From assembly GCF_026151205.1 (NCBI RefSeq), contig NC_087084.1, forward strand, positions 2,167,743-2,231,742: a stretch of 64,000 nt of DNA, read 5' to 3'. Shown in pieces: positions 1 to 12,812 of the stretch. Every line of letters begins with the position of its first letter. The stretch's first letter is position 1. A program made the position numbers and the translations under genes. The DNA comes from Bolinopsis microptera. Lineage: Eukaryota > Ctenophora > Tentaculata > Lobata > Bolinopsidae. A model generated the notes under the pieces. The model was not told the origin of the DNA, searched no databases, and worked only from the letters and a program-made list of their open reading frames with translations.

Positions 1-148
1 TTTTATGCTATCTTTAGTTATTAATACTAAGTTATGGTTACCAATACCATAGTTATATATAATAACTAAAATCAATAGGTTGATTTTTAGATTATATAAA
101 AACTCTCACATTTCACAACTAATTCAAATAGCGAATAATAACTCAAAG
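1..148 (+). promoter_or_regulatory. Right end of a spacer: promoter region of gene copy 1
   Basis: This is the last 150 bases of a unit whose beginning lies left of the window. It holds the TATGGT (33-38) / ACCATA (46-51) inverted pair, a degraded AT palindrome (about 52-68), and a TATA-like stretch at 91-105 that here reads ATTATATAAAAACTC. The element lies about 45-60 bases before the start-codon position, in line with the other copies. Confidence 0.6.
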
Positions 149-1051
149 CAGGAGAGGAGTCCTAGTTCTATACTCCTGATCTCCTCTGCCCACCCACCCA
201 GACCTGACGCAGTCAAGTTTAACGACGGGCTGTGCAACTTTTTCACACGTGGTAAACAGATGGCTCTCTCAAAAACTTCCTGATGACTTAGTGAGTATAG
301 TATTAGGGTTTTTTTTGTTTGTTTGCTCAGGAGCAGAAGGCCACATACTTCATAGTCCAGGAGTTCAACTATAGGCAAAGGCTAGGTTATGTGGTCAACC
401 TAGCACAACTAGCATGAATATGTTTTCAAATGGATAAAAAATCATGAGTTAATATTTACAGTTAGATTAAATTAGATTAAATTAATAGATTTTCAGAGCA
501 TGTTCGGAAACAGCACCTTAGTAGATAGTGCGGAAGGACAAGTGTGGCATTACAACTTCCGCAGAATACTCACTCTGGTTCAGTGTAAAATGACAAAACC
601 GGTAGAGAGCAGCAACAGTTACGTTTACGTACCGTGCTTCAGTGGGGATGCTAAAGAAGACTGCTCAAAAATGAGATAAAAACGTCGAAATGTACAACGG
701 CACGGATTTACAAACACAATTTGTAAAATGAGTGCTTTGAAAGCAAATGGAAGAATGGAGGGTAAAATGGAAATGAGCTGGGCTCACAAAAGGGAAAAAA
801 ATATGAAAACAGCGTTTAGTGGTTGGGGTCAATCTTGGTGACAATTGGATAAATAATATCGTAAAAGAGACAAGAAGCAGCCAAACCCCCCACAGGCTAT
901 AAGAACCTCCGACAAAAATGCCGCTCAGAACCGAGCCGTCAAAGCTAAACCTGCCAGACGAAGAGGAAAACGGCAGTTCAACCCGCCAGCCTCAAATCCA
1001 CATCACTGATTCCTCGGAGATTGCAAAGAGTCAACGAATCGAAAGAACTAA
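149..1051 (+). CDS. Secreted cysteine-containing protein gene, copy 1 (frames broken)
   Basis: Exon 1 lies at about 149-290, the intron at 291-496 and exon 2 at 497-1051. The start codon is lost in this copy: the context elsewhere reading TCATCATGAGAGG is AAAGCAGGAGAGG. The donor GTGAGTATAG at 291 and the acceptor TTTTCAG ending at 496 are intact. Exon 2 contains several single-base indels, so no long frame survives. The stop equivalent is TAA at 1049-1051, with AATAAA at 1117-1122. Identified by alignment to the other copies; see copy 6 for the protein description. Confidence 0.75.
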
Positions 1052-4000
1052 TCAAAGAAACGAACAAAACGTCACGTACGCAAAAGTGAAGAGGCAGTGA
1101 CCCTCATCCCACCAGAAATAAATGTTTAAAAGAATGTAGAATAAATCTTTTAGGTTAAATATTATTATTTATAGTTTATTATTTATTATTACGTCAATAA
1201 AAGGAGTACTTAGTGACCGGACAATGATAGCATAATGAGTGATTAACACGCTCACACAGGCTGACCTTTCAACCTACACCGCCACCCAGCTTGGGTTAAT
1301 GGAGAAGTTAATTTCATCTGCAGAATTAGCGGTTTCCCCATACCTTAATGTTCAAACTAAGCTCTTTCCTATTATCAACCGGGGGCGCCATATAGAGAAT
1401 TTCCTTGGATAGCAGTCACGGACAGTCACGAGATATAGATTGAGCGCTATACTGGTTGGATAATATAGCGCGTGACATGAGCTATTCAAGCAGACCCGAT
1501 TACGCCCATATAAGGCGTAATTAAAAGCTGCATCTAGCACGTGATAATTGCATAGCAATTACACTCCATAAAAGGCGTAATTAAGAGCAGGGAGTTGCAG
1601 TGGAGTTGCAGGGAGTTGTAATAGCGTGAAATTGGGTGGTAATGCGATGATTAGGGGTACATACAAGTAATGTTTTCGTTTCACTATGTTGGGTTATAAA
1701 GTTAACTTGGTTTTAGAACAGTGTGTGAGGACGCGTACAAATGACGTGCACTGAATAGCAGTTCAGATGGGTAAGAATTGAGATTTGGCCCGAACCGCCT
1801 GAAAATCGTTGATACGTTGAAAACTGTCCCTCGATTACCTTGTTCCTAGCTAGTAACTTGGTATGAAGAGAAGAGTGGAAACCAGACGAACGTAAGACGA
1901 AGTCCGGAATCGGGGATGCAGCCTACAATGGGCAAGAATAAATAGAGGGCCCTAGGTTGGCTTCCCACCAGATCGGCAGTCCCCATAACACATTTATCTG
2001 AAAAATTCTAATTTTCATCATACTTTTCATCAGTCCTAACGAACACACTGGGAATGATAAAAAGATTAAAAAGATGCGAGCGTGCCTGAATCACTCTACA
2101 GAGCATTAAAAGCAAAATACCCTTTAAAGCTCACATTGTATAAATTCCGACTTAGATATCTCAAATAATGGGTTTTTAATCCGTAACAATTAACGACAAT
2201 GTTCGACCACATGGCTCATTTGATGCATAACACATTATTCCATTAAAATTTTATCTTCGCCGCGTTCGCCTAAAAAATACAAAAAAATATAAAGACTTTT
2301 AATTGTACAAAAATGAAACATGGGAATCATAACTTCATGATCGTGCAACAAAATGTCAATCTCATAACCAATAAAAACAATCAAAAGACATCAAAACACT
2401 AAAGAAATTAACTAAAAAGGAGAACGTGTAGCAGTGCATCCGAAAGAGGTTTTGACACTTTTTGGAGAGAGTCTGGGCAAAACCTGAAATATTTAAATTT
2501 AATAGAGTGTATTTTAAGAATATTTATTGTGCCAAGAGTTGTGTTTCAAATACATAACAGTTATAGTAAATAAACTGAATGTGACGAAGCATTACCAAAC
2601 TTTCAGTCCTTCATAAATCCAAAAAAATTTTGTAAAATTCCTCATAATTTTGTATAACCTTGAGACGTTTCAGAGTAATGGAGACAATTTACACAGTAAT
2701 TAGACTTTACCGCCCTGACCCGCAATAAACAGCGGTCAACGTCAGAAACATCTTTTTGAATAACTACAATCCTGTCTTCTTCCTCTTGCAGTCACCTGCA
2801 TGTGAAACTATAAGCATGACGCCAATATCATGATTGCAAAGTTTGACCAAGTTAATGTTATAATACTACTGAAAACGAGCCTGACAAAATTGCTCGAGTT
2901 TACATTACCACCCTGGGTACCTCATGCTAATTATTTCCTAATCATGATAGAGATTCGGCGAATGACAGGCTGAGCGCGGCCCAGTAAGGCTGACGCGGCC
3001 CACTAAGAGTTTACAACCGCGAACTGTAAAATAGGAAATATCTCGAAATAATATTACTAAAAACGAAAGCGTTTTTATAAATTAAATTTGGGTAAGAAAC
3101 ATGGGGTTTGGTAATTGGGCTTAAGTGAAAATCATAATTTTATATGTTACAAACATTACAATCAACCTTTCGTTAGTTGTTATACGTTATTGTTTCAGAT
3201 TCACTGTTGTTTGTCTGTAAAATATTCACTGTTTAAATTAGGTTTGGGTGTTTCCACTTTTGCCAAAGATATAACTGTATAAGCCTATTTTAAAGGAGGG
3301 TTTAGACGATCGTAGGGTTAAGAAAATCCACTATCATGTAAGAATTTGAACTTACTAACATCTGAAACATAACGATTAAAAAAAATACAATTTGTATCCT
3401 TAAAGAGCATAGACTCAAGCAGAGAAACCTTCATTTCAGTTAAATCATGTATACTATTATACTGACGATCCTCAAGAAACTACTTTTTTCTGATTCGTTG
3501 CTTTTCAAACACACAGGACATTGCAATAGCTATTTTAATAGTTTAATAAAATTAAGCACTTTGACGAGCTGTAATCTCTGTAGAGTAGCTACAAGACCAG
3601 AACTATTCAGTCTGTACTTAGCCGCGTGTGATCGTATTTTACAACTGCAGCAGCCAGCAACATGAAATCTAACATATTACCAGCGTCGAGCCTTCTAGAT
3701 CATAATATGGCAGTCTCATGTTACAAATCTTTTTGTGTCATCAGGCTCAAGTGTATCTCATGTGACTACTTTAAATATAAAATCTATCATATAGTTACGA
3801 CATCACAAGGAGCTCGAGAAACTTAGCAAGTTTGGCTCAAACTCATAACTTTGTTAATATAAAAGCGACTACAACAGCTCTTGTAAAACAAGTCTGCGAC
3901 TAATTATTAATTTATTTGTTGTTACTTTGATCTAAGATTAGAGCTCATATCAGATCATGTGGGAGCATTGTGTTAACTTTTTGTGATCAGTTTTATGCGT

Positions 4001-4340
4001 GTTAGATAAAAGCAGATATTTATACGCATCTGCGGAAAAATTAAGACCGAGGTCTTTCATGTCTTTACATACGGACACCTGTATGTTTTTATCTGACAGA
4101 TTTTTATTATGGACATAGTTTGGGTTGCACAAGACTTCAATTTTACAAGTCAAATCTAATTGCAGGTGTTTAAAATACATTTCTCTATAATATGTTTATG
4201 CTATTCTTTAGTTAATTAATACAAAGTTAGGTTACCACCTACCATAAGTTATTAATAATAACTTATATCATAGGTTTGATTTTTAGATTAAATAAAAACT
4301 CTCACATTTCACAACTAATCAAATAGCAGTAGACCTCATC
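1052..4340. other. Spacer 1 (noncoding)
   Basis: No frame here is shared with other copies. AATAAA is at 1117-1122 and the ATT tract near 1160-1190. Both CArG-type boxes fit CC(A/T)6GG: CCATATAAGG at 1506-1515 and CCATAAAAGG at 1566-1575. The CACGTG palindrome near 1414-1425 has lost a base. The 12-bp-stem hairpin (2101-2132) is present with small changes. The second hairpin lies at about 2871-2903, and the duplicated GC-rich element at 2968-2987 and 2988-3006, the second member missing one base. The AAAAACG/CGTTTTT hairpin is at 3059-3076. Confidence 0.7.
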
Positions 4341-5239
4341 ATGAAGGAGTCCTAGATCTAACTCCTGATCTTCCTCTGCACCACCAGACTGACGCAGTCA
4401 AGTGTAACGACGGCTGTGCTACTTTTTCACTACGTGGTGTAAACAGGATGGCTCATCTCAAAAAAACTTCCTGTGGACTTAGTGAGTATAGTTTGGTATT
4501 TTTTTTTGTTTTGCTCAGGGAGCAGAATGCCACATACTTCTTAGTCCAGGAGTTCCAACTTTTAGGCAAAGTGGCTAGGTTATGTGGTACAGACCTAGCA
4601 CAACCTAGTCAATGATATTGGTTTTCAAATTGGATAAAAAATCTTGTGTAATTTTTACAGTTAATTAAAATAGATTTTTAATTTTTGATTTTCAGAATCA
4701 ATGTTCGGACAGCACCTTATTAGATTGAGCGGAAGACAGTGTGCATTTCACTCGGTAGATTCTCAGCTTGTCCAGTGTAAATGAACAAAACGGTAGAAGA
4801 GCAGCACAGTTTAACGTTTACGTACATGCTTGCAGTGGGGATGCTAAAGTAGGACTGCGCAAAAATCAGATAAAACGTCGAAATGTACAAACGTGCACGG
4901 ATTTACAACAAAATTTGGTAAAATAGTGACTATGGAAAGCAAATGGAAGAATGGAGGTACAAATGAAATGAGCTGGGCGCACAAATGCAAAAAATATGAA
5001 ACAGCGTTTATTGGTTTGGGGTCAATCTTTGGTGACAATTGATAACATAATTCGTTAAAAGAGAACGAAGATGCAGCCAAACCAGCAGCTATAGACCTGC
5101 CGACAAAAATGCCGCTCAAACCTGCCGTCAAAGCTAAACCTGCAGAGAAGAGGAAAACGGCAGTTCAAAACCGCCAGCCTCAAATCACATTCACAGATTC
5201 TCTGGATTGCAAAGAGTCAACGATCGAAAAGAAACCTAA
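4341..5239 (+). CDS. Secreted cysteine-containing protein gene, copy 2 (frames broken)
   Basis: Exon 1 is 4341-4481, the intron 4482-4695 and exon 2 4696-5239. ATG is present but two bases of the next codons are missing (ATGAAGGAGTCC for ATGAGAGGAGTCC), so the signal peptide frame is lost at once. Donor GTGAGTATAG at 4482 and acceptor TTTTCAG at 4689-4695 are intact. The stop TAA is at 5237-5239. The AATAAA downstream reads AAATAATG, so the signal is damaged in this copy. Confidence 0.75.
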
Positions 5240-8200
5240 TCAAAATAAACGAAACTAAACTCACGTACGCAAAAGTGAAGAGGCAGGTGAACCCTCAGCC
5301 CACATGAAATAATGTAAAAAGAATGTAAATATAATATCTTTTATGGTTATTATTATTATTAAAGTTATTATTATATATTACGTCTAGTACAGGGATTACA
5401 TAGTGACCGGTACAATGTAGCAAAAAGGCTGTGAATTAACAACGCTCACACATGCAGACTTTCCAACTTCCCCGCAACCCTGCAATTGGTAAATGGTAGA
5501 AAGTTTAATTTCAGCTGCAGAATTAGCGGTGTCCCCCTAATTAATGTTCAAACTAGCTCTTTCCTAGTTTACACGGGGCGCCATATAGAGAATTACCTTG
5601 GATAGCTGTCACGTGACAGTCACGAGATTTCGATTGAGCGCGTTTACTGGTTGGATAAATAGCGCGTGACATTGAGCAATCATGCAGACACCGATTACGC
5701 AACCATATTTAAGGCGTAATAAAACTGCATCTAGCACGTGATAATTGCAAAGCTAAATCACATCCATATAAGCGTAAATAGAGCAGGGGAGTTGCAGTGG
5801 AGTTTGCAGGGAGTTGTAAAAGCGAGAAAATTGGGTGTTAATTCGATGATATAGGGGTACATACGAGTAAATGTTTCGTTCACTAATGTTGGTTAAAAAG
5901 TAACTTTGGTTTAGAACCCAGTGAGTGAGACGCGTACAAAAATGGAAGTGCACTGATATGCAGTTCAATGGTGAAGAATTGAGATTCTTTTGGGCCGAAC
6001 CGTCAGAAATCGTTTTTGTTACGTTGAAAACTGTCTCGTTACCCTTGTTACACTAGCTAGTAACTTTGTATTGAAAAGAGAGTGGTAAACCAGACGAATT
6101 AAGACTAAGTCTCGGAATCGGATGCAGCCTTCAATGGCATGAATATATGCAGGCCCTAGTTGCTCCCCAGATCGGCAGACCATAACACATTTTCTGAAAA
6201 TATCTAATATTTCATCCTTTTCCATCAGTCCCTACGAACACACTGGGAATGATAAAAATATAAAAAGAATGCGAGCGTGCTGAATCACTCTACAGATCAA
6301 TTAAAGCAAAATTCTTTAAATGCTCACTTTTGGTATAATTTCCGACTTGAATATCTCAAAATAATGGGTTTTAACCGTAACAAATAACGACACTGTTCGA
6401 CAACAGGCGCTTTGAAAGGCATAAACACAAGTTTCCATTAAATTTAATCTTCGCCGCGTTCGCCTATAAAATTCAAAATATATAAAGACTTATATTGTTC
6501 AAAATGAGCAGGGAATCAATAACTTCATGATCGTGCAACAAATATGTCCAAATCTCATAACCAATACAACAATCAAAGACAATCAAAACACTAAAGAAAT
6601 CACAAAAAAGGAGGAACGTTTACATGCTTCCGGAAAGAGTTTGACAACGTTTATTGGAGAACAGGTCCCAAAACCTGAATAATTTAAATTATAATAGAGT
6701 GTATTTAAGAATATTTCTATTGTCCAAGAGTGTGTTCAATTAATAACAGTTGATAGTAATAAACTGAATGTGCCGAAGCTTACCAAACGTTTCAGTCCTT
6801 CATAAATTCAAATTAACTTTTGTAAAATTCTCAATAATTGTGAATAACCTTGAGACGTTTCAGGAGTATGGAGACAATGTCCTCAGGTATTAGACTTTTA
6901 CAGCCTTACCGGCGAATAACAGCGTCAACGTCAGAAACATTCTTTTTGAATATCGACATCCTGTCTCTTCTCCTCTTGCAGTCAACCTGCATGTGAAACT
7001 ATAAGCATGACGCATATCAATTATTGCATGTTACCAGTTAATGTTATAATACTTACGGTGTAAACGAGCCCTGACAAAATTGCTCGAGTTTTACATTACC
7101 TGGGGACCTCAGGCTATTTTATGTTCATAATCATGATAGAGATTCGCGAATCACAGCTGAGCGCGGCCCAGAAAAGCTGAGCGCGCCCACTAAGAGTTTT
7201 TTTTGTTATACCAACCGCGGTTCTGAGAAAACTTGGAAAGAATCGCGAAATATTATCCTAAAAACGTAAGCGTTTTTTAATAAAATAATTTGGGAAATGA
7301 AACAAGGGGTTTGGTAATTGGGCAGATGTAAATCAAAATTTTATTGTTACAAATATTACATCTACCCTTTCGTTTGTTTGTTATACGGTTTTGTTTCTGA
7401 ATCAACTGTTTTTTTGTCTGTTAATATATATCACTGTTTAAATTAAGGTATGTGTTTCACTTTTTGCCAATGATATAACTGTAAAGCCTATTTTAAAAGA
7501 GTTTACACTTCCGTAGGGTATGGAAAAGCCACTATCTTGTAGAATTTGAACTTACTTAACAACTGAAACATAACATTAAAAAAATAAAAAATTGTATCCT
7601 TAAGCGCAAAGACTCAAGCAGAGAAACCTTCATTTCAGTTAATCATGTATTTACTTTTAGTCCGGACGAGCCACAAGAACTAACTTATTCCTCCTGATTC
7701 TGGTGCATTTCAAAAACAACAGGACATTTTGAAATAGCTAAATTAATAGTTAATAAAAATAAAGCATACTTTTTGACGAGCTGAAATCTTCTGTTAGAGT
7801 AGCCTATCAACCAAGAACTATTCAGTCTGTACTTAGCCGGCGTGTGATCGTATTTTACACTGGCAGCAGCCAGCAACAAGAAATTACTAACATATACACA
7901 TCGACGAGCCTTCTAGTTCATAATTATGGCATTCTCATGTTACTAAACTTGTGCTTCAGCTCATGTGTATATCAATGGTTTTTTGGGGGGGGGGTTGAAA
8001 CCCCCTACCATATTTAAAATAATATCTATCATAAATAAACATCACAGAGGGAAGCTAGAGAAAACTTAGCAAGTTGCTCAAACTCATAACTTTTTATTAA
8101 AACGACTTGACAAATCTTTCCTTTTGTATAACAGACTGCACTAATATAAATTTTATTTGTTGGTATAACTTGGAGCTAAGATAAGAGCTCATTCAGATCA

Positions 8201-8594
8201 TGTTGGAGAGCATGGTAAATCTTTTTGAGATCAGTTTATGCGTGTTTAGATAAAAGCAGATATTTAAACGCAACTGCGGAAAAATTAGATCAGTCTTTCA
8301 TGTCATTACATATCGTGACACCGTTTAGTGTTTTATCTGATCAGGATTTTTTATATGGACATAAGGTTTGAGGTTGCAACTAGACTTCATTTTTACAAGT
8401 CAAATCAAAATGCCGGTGTTAAAATACATATCACTATAATATGTTTAAGCAAATCATTAGTTATTAATAGCTAAGTAATGGTTATACCAAATCCATAGTT
8501 ATTATAATACATATATCATAGGTTATTTTTAGATTAAATAAAAACTCCTCCACATTTCACAACTAATTCAAATAGCGAAAGTAAGAACCTCATC
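5240..8594. other. Spacer 2 (noncoding, with a G-rich insertion)
   Basis: The GTCACGTGAC palindrome is intact at 5608-5617. Both CArG positions (near 5703 and 5764) carry length changes. The 12-bp-stem hairpin is at 6295-6325 with changes in the left arm only. The duplicated GC-rich element spans about 7155-7193. This copy alone has about 30 extra bases around 7978-8010, centred on a run of ten G at 7985-7994, TTGAAA, and five C at 8001-8005. Confidence 0.7.
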
Positions 8595-9501
8595 ATGAAG
8601 GAGTCCTAGATTCTACTCCTGATCCTTCCCACTGCCACCACCAACTGCGCATCAAGTGTAACGACGGCTGTGCTACTTTTTTTCACGACGTTGGTTAAAC
8701 AGGATGGCTCTTCTCAAAAACTACCTGAAGACTTAGTTATAATAGTTTTAGGGTTTTTTTTGTTTTTTTGCTCAGGAGCAGGAATGCCACATGGCTTCAT
8801 AGTCAAGGAGTTTCGAACTTTTTAGGCAAAGTGGCTAGGTTATGTGGTACAACCTAGCACAACCTAGTCAATGAATATTGGGTATCAAATTGATAAAAAA
8901 ACTTGTTATAATTTAACCGTTAATTAAATTAGATTTAATTTTTGATTTTTCAGAAGCATGTTCGGACAGCACCTTAGTAGTATTGTGCGAGGAAACAGTT
9001 TGCATTTCAACTCCGGTAGGATTCTCAGCTCAGTCAGAGTAAATGACAAAACGGTAGAGAGCAGCAAAGTTTTACGTTACGTACAGTGCTTTGCATGGTG
9101 ATGCTAAAGTAGACTGCGCAAAAAACGAGAAAAAATCGTACGAAATGTAACAACGCAACGGAATTTTACAACACAATTTGGTAAAATAAGTGAACTTTTG
9201 AAAGACAAATTGGAAGAATGGAGGGAAAATGAATGAAGCTGGGCGCACAAAAGGAAAAAAATATGAAAACAGCGTTTAGATGGTTTGGGTCAATCTGTGA
9301 CAAAAGGATTAAATAATTTCGTTAAAAGAGACGAAGAATGCATCCAAACCAGCAGCTTAAGAACCTGCCGACAAAATGCCGCTCACCTGCCGTCAAAGCA
9401 AACCTGCAGACGAGGGAAAAACGGCAGTTCAAACCGCCAGCCGCAAATCACAATCACTGATTCTCGAGATATGCAAAGAGTCAACGATCGAAAGAACCTA
9501 A
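8595..9501 (+). CDS. Secreted cysteine-containing protein gene, copy 3 (frames broken)
   Basis: Exon 1 is 8595-8735, the intron 8736-8953 and exon 2 8954-9501. The ATG is followed by a two-base loss as in copy 2. The donor reads GTTATAATAG rather than GTGAGTATAG, while the acceptor TTTTTCAG is intact. The lysine-rich poly-A stretch (GGAAAAAAATATG, near 9253) has the seven-A length that keeps the long frame open. The stop TAA is at 9499-9501. AATAAA reads CATAAA here. Confidence 0.72.
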
Positions 9502-11520
9502 TCAAAGAAACGAAACTAAACTCACGAACCAAAAGTGACTAGCAGTGACCCTCAGCCCACATGACATAAACGTTAAAAGGAATGAAGAAAATATCCTTTT
9601 ATGGTTTTATAATATTATTAAATAGTTTATGTATGATTATTACGTCTAGTAAAAGGGAGTCCTTAGTGACCGGACAATGTAGCATAAGGAAGATAGTAAC
9701 ACTCCTCACACAGCAGACTTTCAACTTCACCGCCACCTGCCTTGGGTAAATGGTATCAAGTTAATTCACTGCAGAAATTAAGCGGTGTCCCCCCTACTTT
9801 AATGTTTTCAAACTAGCTCTTCCAAGATTACACCGGGCGCCATATAGAGAATTACTGGAATACTGTTCACGTGACATCACGAGATATCGAATGAGCGCGT
9901 TACTGCTTGGATATATAGCGCGTGACATTGGAGCTAACATGCAGACCCGATACGCACCAAATAAGGCCGCTAAATTAAAAAGCTGCATCTAGCACGTGAG
10001 ATTTGCAAAGCTAAATACACATCCAAATAAGGCGTAATTAAGAGCAGGGAGTTGCAGTGGAGTTGCAGGAGTTGTAATAGCGTGAAATTGGGTGGTAATT
10101 CGATGATTATGGGTACAACCACGTAAATGTTTCGTTCACTAAGTTGGTTATAAAAGTTAACTTTGGTTTTAGAACATGTGTGAGGACGGCGTACAAATGG
10201 GAAGTGCACTGATTGCAGTTCATATGGTAAGAATTGAGTTTATAGGCCGAACCGCGTGAAATCGTTGTTACTTGAAAACCTGACCTCGAATACCCTGTAA
10301 CCTAGCTATTACTTTGGAAATGAAGAAGAGGGAAACCAGACGAAAGTAAGACGAAGACACGGAATCGGGGATGCAGCCTACAAAGGCAATGAAAATATAG
10401 AGGACCCTAGTTTCTCCCCAGATCGGCAGTCCAATAACACATTTTCATGAAAAATTCTAATTTTCATACTATTCATCAGTCCTACGAACACACCTGTGGA
10501 ATGATAAAAGATAAAAAAGATGCGAGCCGAGCTGATTCACACAACAGAGCAATTTAAGCAAAAATTCTTTAAATGCTCACGTTTGTATAATTTCCGACTT
10601 TGATATCTCAAAAAAATGGGTTTTAATCCCGTAACAATTAACGACACTGTTCACAACATGGCGCTTTTGATGCATAAACACATATTTCCCTTAAAATTTT
10701 ATCTGTCGCCGCGATCGCCTAAAAAAATTCAAAAATATATAAAGACTTTTATTGTTCAAAATGACACAGGGAATCATAACTTCATGATCGTGCAACAATA
10801 TGTCAAATCTCATAACCAAATAAAAACAATCAAAGACAAATCAAAAGAACACTAAAGAAATTCACAAAAAAGGATGAACGAGAAGCAGTGCATCCGGAAA
10901 GATTTAGACACGTTTTTGGAGATAGCTGTTTCCAAAACCTGAAATAATTAAATTTAATAAGTGTATTTTAAGATATATCTATTGTCCAAGAGTTTGTTTC
11001 AAATACATAACGATTGATAGATAATAAAACTGAATTTGACTAAGCTTACCCAACATTTCAGTCCTTCATAAATTCCAAAAAATTTTTGTAAAATTCTTTC
11101 TCAATAATTTGAATTAACCTTAAACGTATCAGTAGTAATGTAGACAATGTACTCATTATAAGACTTTACAGCCTGACCGGCAAATAAACAGCGTCAACGT
11201 CCAGAAAACATTCTTTTTGAATATCGACAATCCTTTCTCTTTCCTCTGCAGTCAACCTGCATGTGAACTATAAGCATGACGCATATCATTAGTAGCAAAG
11301 TTGGACCATTTAATGTTATAATACGTACGTGTAAAACGAGCTGACAAAAATGCTCGATTTTACATTACCTGGGACCTCAGGCTAATTTTATGTTCATAAT
11401 CATGATAGAGATTTCGTCGGAATGGACAGGCTAGAGCGCGCCCCAGTAAGGCTGAGCGCTTCCCACTAAGAGTTCACACCGCGGTCTGTAAAAACTTGAA
11501 AGATCGCGAAATATTATACT

Positions 11521-11538
11521 AAAAACGTAAGCGTTTTT
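11521..11538. repeat. AAAAACG-TAAG-CGTTTTT hairpin
   Basis: A seven-bp perfect stem with a four-base loop ends in a T run. It is present once per spacer after the GC-rich duplication (e.g. 3059-3076 and 49411-49426). Confidence 0.7.
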
Positions 11539-11583
11539 ATAAAATATTTAGGGGAAAGAAAACCAAGGTTGGAAAATTTGGCT

Positions 11584-11621
11584 GATGTAAATCAAATTTT
11601 TATTGTTTACAAAATTACATC
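11584..11621. repeat. GATGTAA ... TTACATC inverted repeat
   Basis: Seven-base arms at 11584-11590 and 11615-11621 flank an AT-rich loop. The pair recurs, with changes, about 45-60 bases after the AAAAACG hairpin in each unit. Confidence 0.55.
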
Positions 11622-12812
11622 CAAACCTTTCGTTTTGTGTTATAACGGTTATTGTTCTGAATCACGTTTTTGTCTGTTAAAATAATTCACTGTTTAAATT
11701 AAGGTTTGTGTTTCACTTTGCCAATGAAATAACTGTATAAAGCCTATTTTTAAGAGTTTAGACTTCGTAGGTGAAAAGCCACCTATCCTTGTAGAAATTG
11801 AACTACTAAACATCTGAACATACGATTAAAAAAATAAAAATAATGTATCCTTACAGCAAGACTCAGTAGCGAGAGAAACGCTTCTATTATTCATTAATCA
11901 TGTTTTACTTTAGACGGACGTGCCTCAAGAACTACTTTTTTACCAGCTTCGGTTGCATTCAAAAACTACAGGACAATTGAAATAGCTATTTAATAGTTAA
12001 TAAAAATTAAGCACTTTTTACGACTGTAATCACTGTAGAGTAGCCAATCAGACCATAACTATTCAGTCTGTACTAGCCGGCAGAGTGATCGTAATTTACA
12101 CTGGCATCAGCCATCAAACAGAAAGTACTAACATATTACACAGGCGGTCGAGCCTTCTAGGTCATAATTATGGCAGTCTCATGTTACAAACCTTTTTGGT
12201 GTCTTCAGGCTCATTGTATATCATAGTGACAACTAAATAAAATATCTACAAATTAATAACTCACAGAGGGAGCTAGAGAAAACTTAGCAATTTTGCTCAA
12301 ACACATAACTTTTGTTAATATAAAGCGATACAAATCTTCTTTGTATAACCATTCTGCACTAAGTTTATTATTATATTGTGGTAACTTGGAGCTAAGTAGA
12401 GCTCATTCAGATCATGTTGGAAGCATTGTGTTAACTTTTTTGTGATCAGTTTAATGCGTGTTTAGATAAAAGCAGATATTTATCCGCATCTGTCGTAAAA
12501 ATAAAGATCGAGGTCTTTCATGTCTTACATATCGGTGACACCTTTTAGTGTTTATCTGACAGGATTTTAATATGGAGACATAGGTTTTGAGGTTGCAACT
12601 AACATCATTTTACAAGTCAAATCTAAATGCAGGTGTTAAAATTACATTTTTCTCTATAATATGTTAATCTATTCGTTAGTTATTAATACTAAGTTTTAAG
12701 GTTACCAATACCGAAAGTATTTATAATAACTTATGATCATAGGTTTGAAATTTTAATTAAATAAAAACTCTCACATTTCACAACTAATTCAAATACGAAG
12801 TAAGGCCTCATC

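Larger units (their letters stand above)
9502..12812. other. Spacer 3 (noncoding)
   Basis: CACGTG is at 9868-9873. Two CArG-type boxes, both reading CCAAATAAGG, are at 9957-9966 and 10023-10032. The 12-bp-stem hairpin is at 10547-10578. The AAAAACG-TAAG-CGTTTTT hairpin is intact at 11521-11538, and GATGTAA (11584-11590) pairs with TTACATC (11615-11621). The GC-rich duplication (about 11428-11470) is corrupted in both members. No coding frame is shared with other copies; the longest run (10616-10855) is opened only by indels specific to this copy. Confidence 0.7.

Noticed and set aside
3059-3076. Rho-independent terminator at the AAAAACG/CGTTTTT hairpin
   Set aside because: The stem is AT-rich and weak, and the gene is eukaryotic with a polyadenylation signal over 1.9 kb upstream. 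Kept only as an inverted repeat.
3447-3665. + strand 72-codon run in spacer 1
   Set aside because: No equivalent frame exists in the other fourteen spacers, and it crosses sites that contain stops in their sequence.
10616-10855. + strand run of 79 codons in spacer 3
   Set aside because: The cross-copy sequence has TAA codons within it (e.g. after TTTTATCCG and after GTTCGCCTA). Only this copy's indels bypass them.
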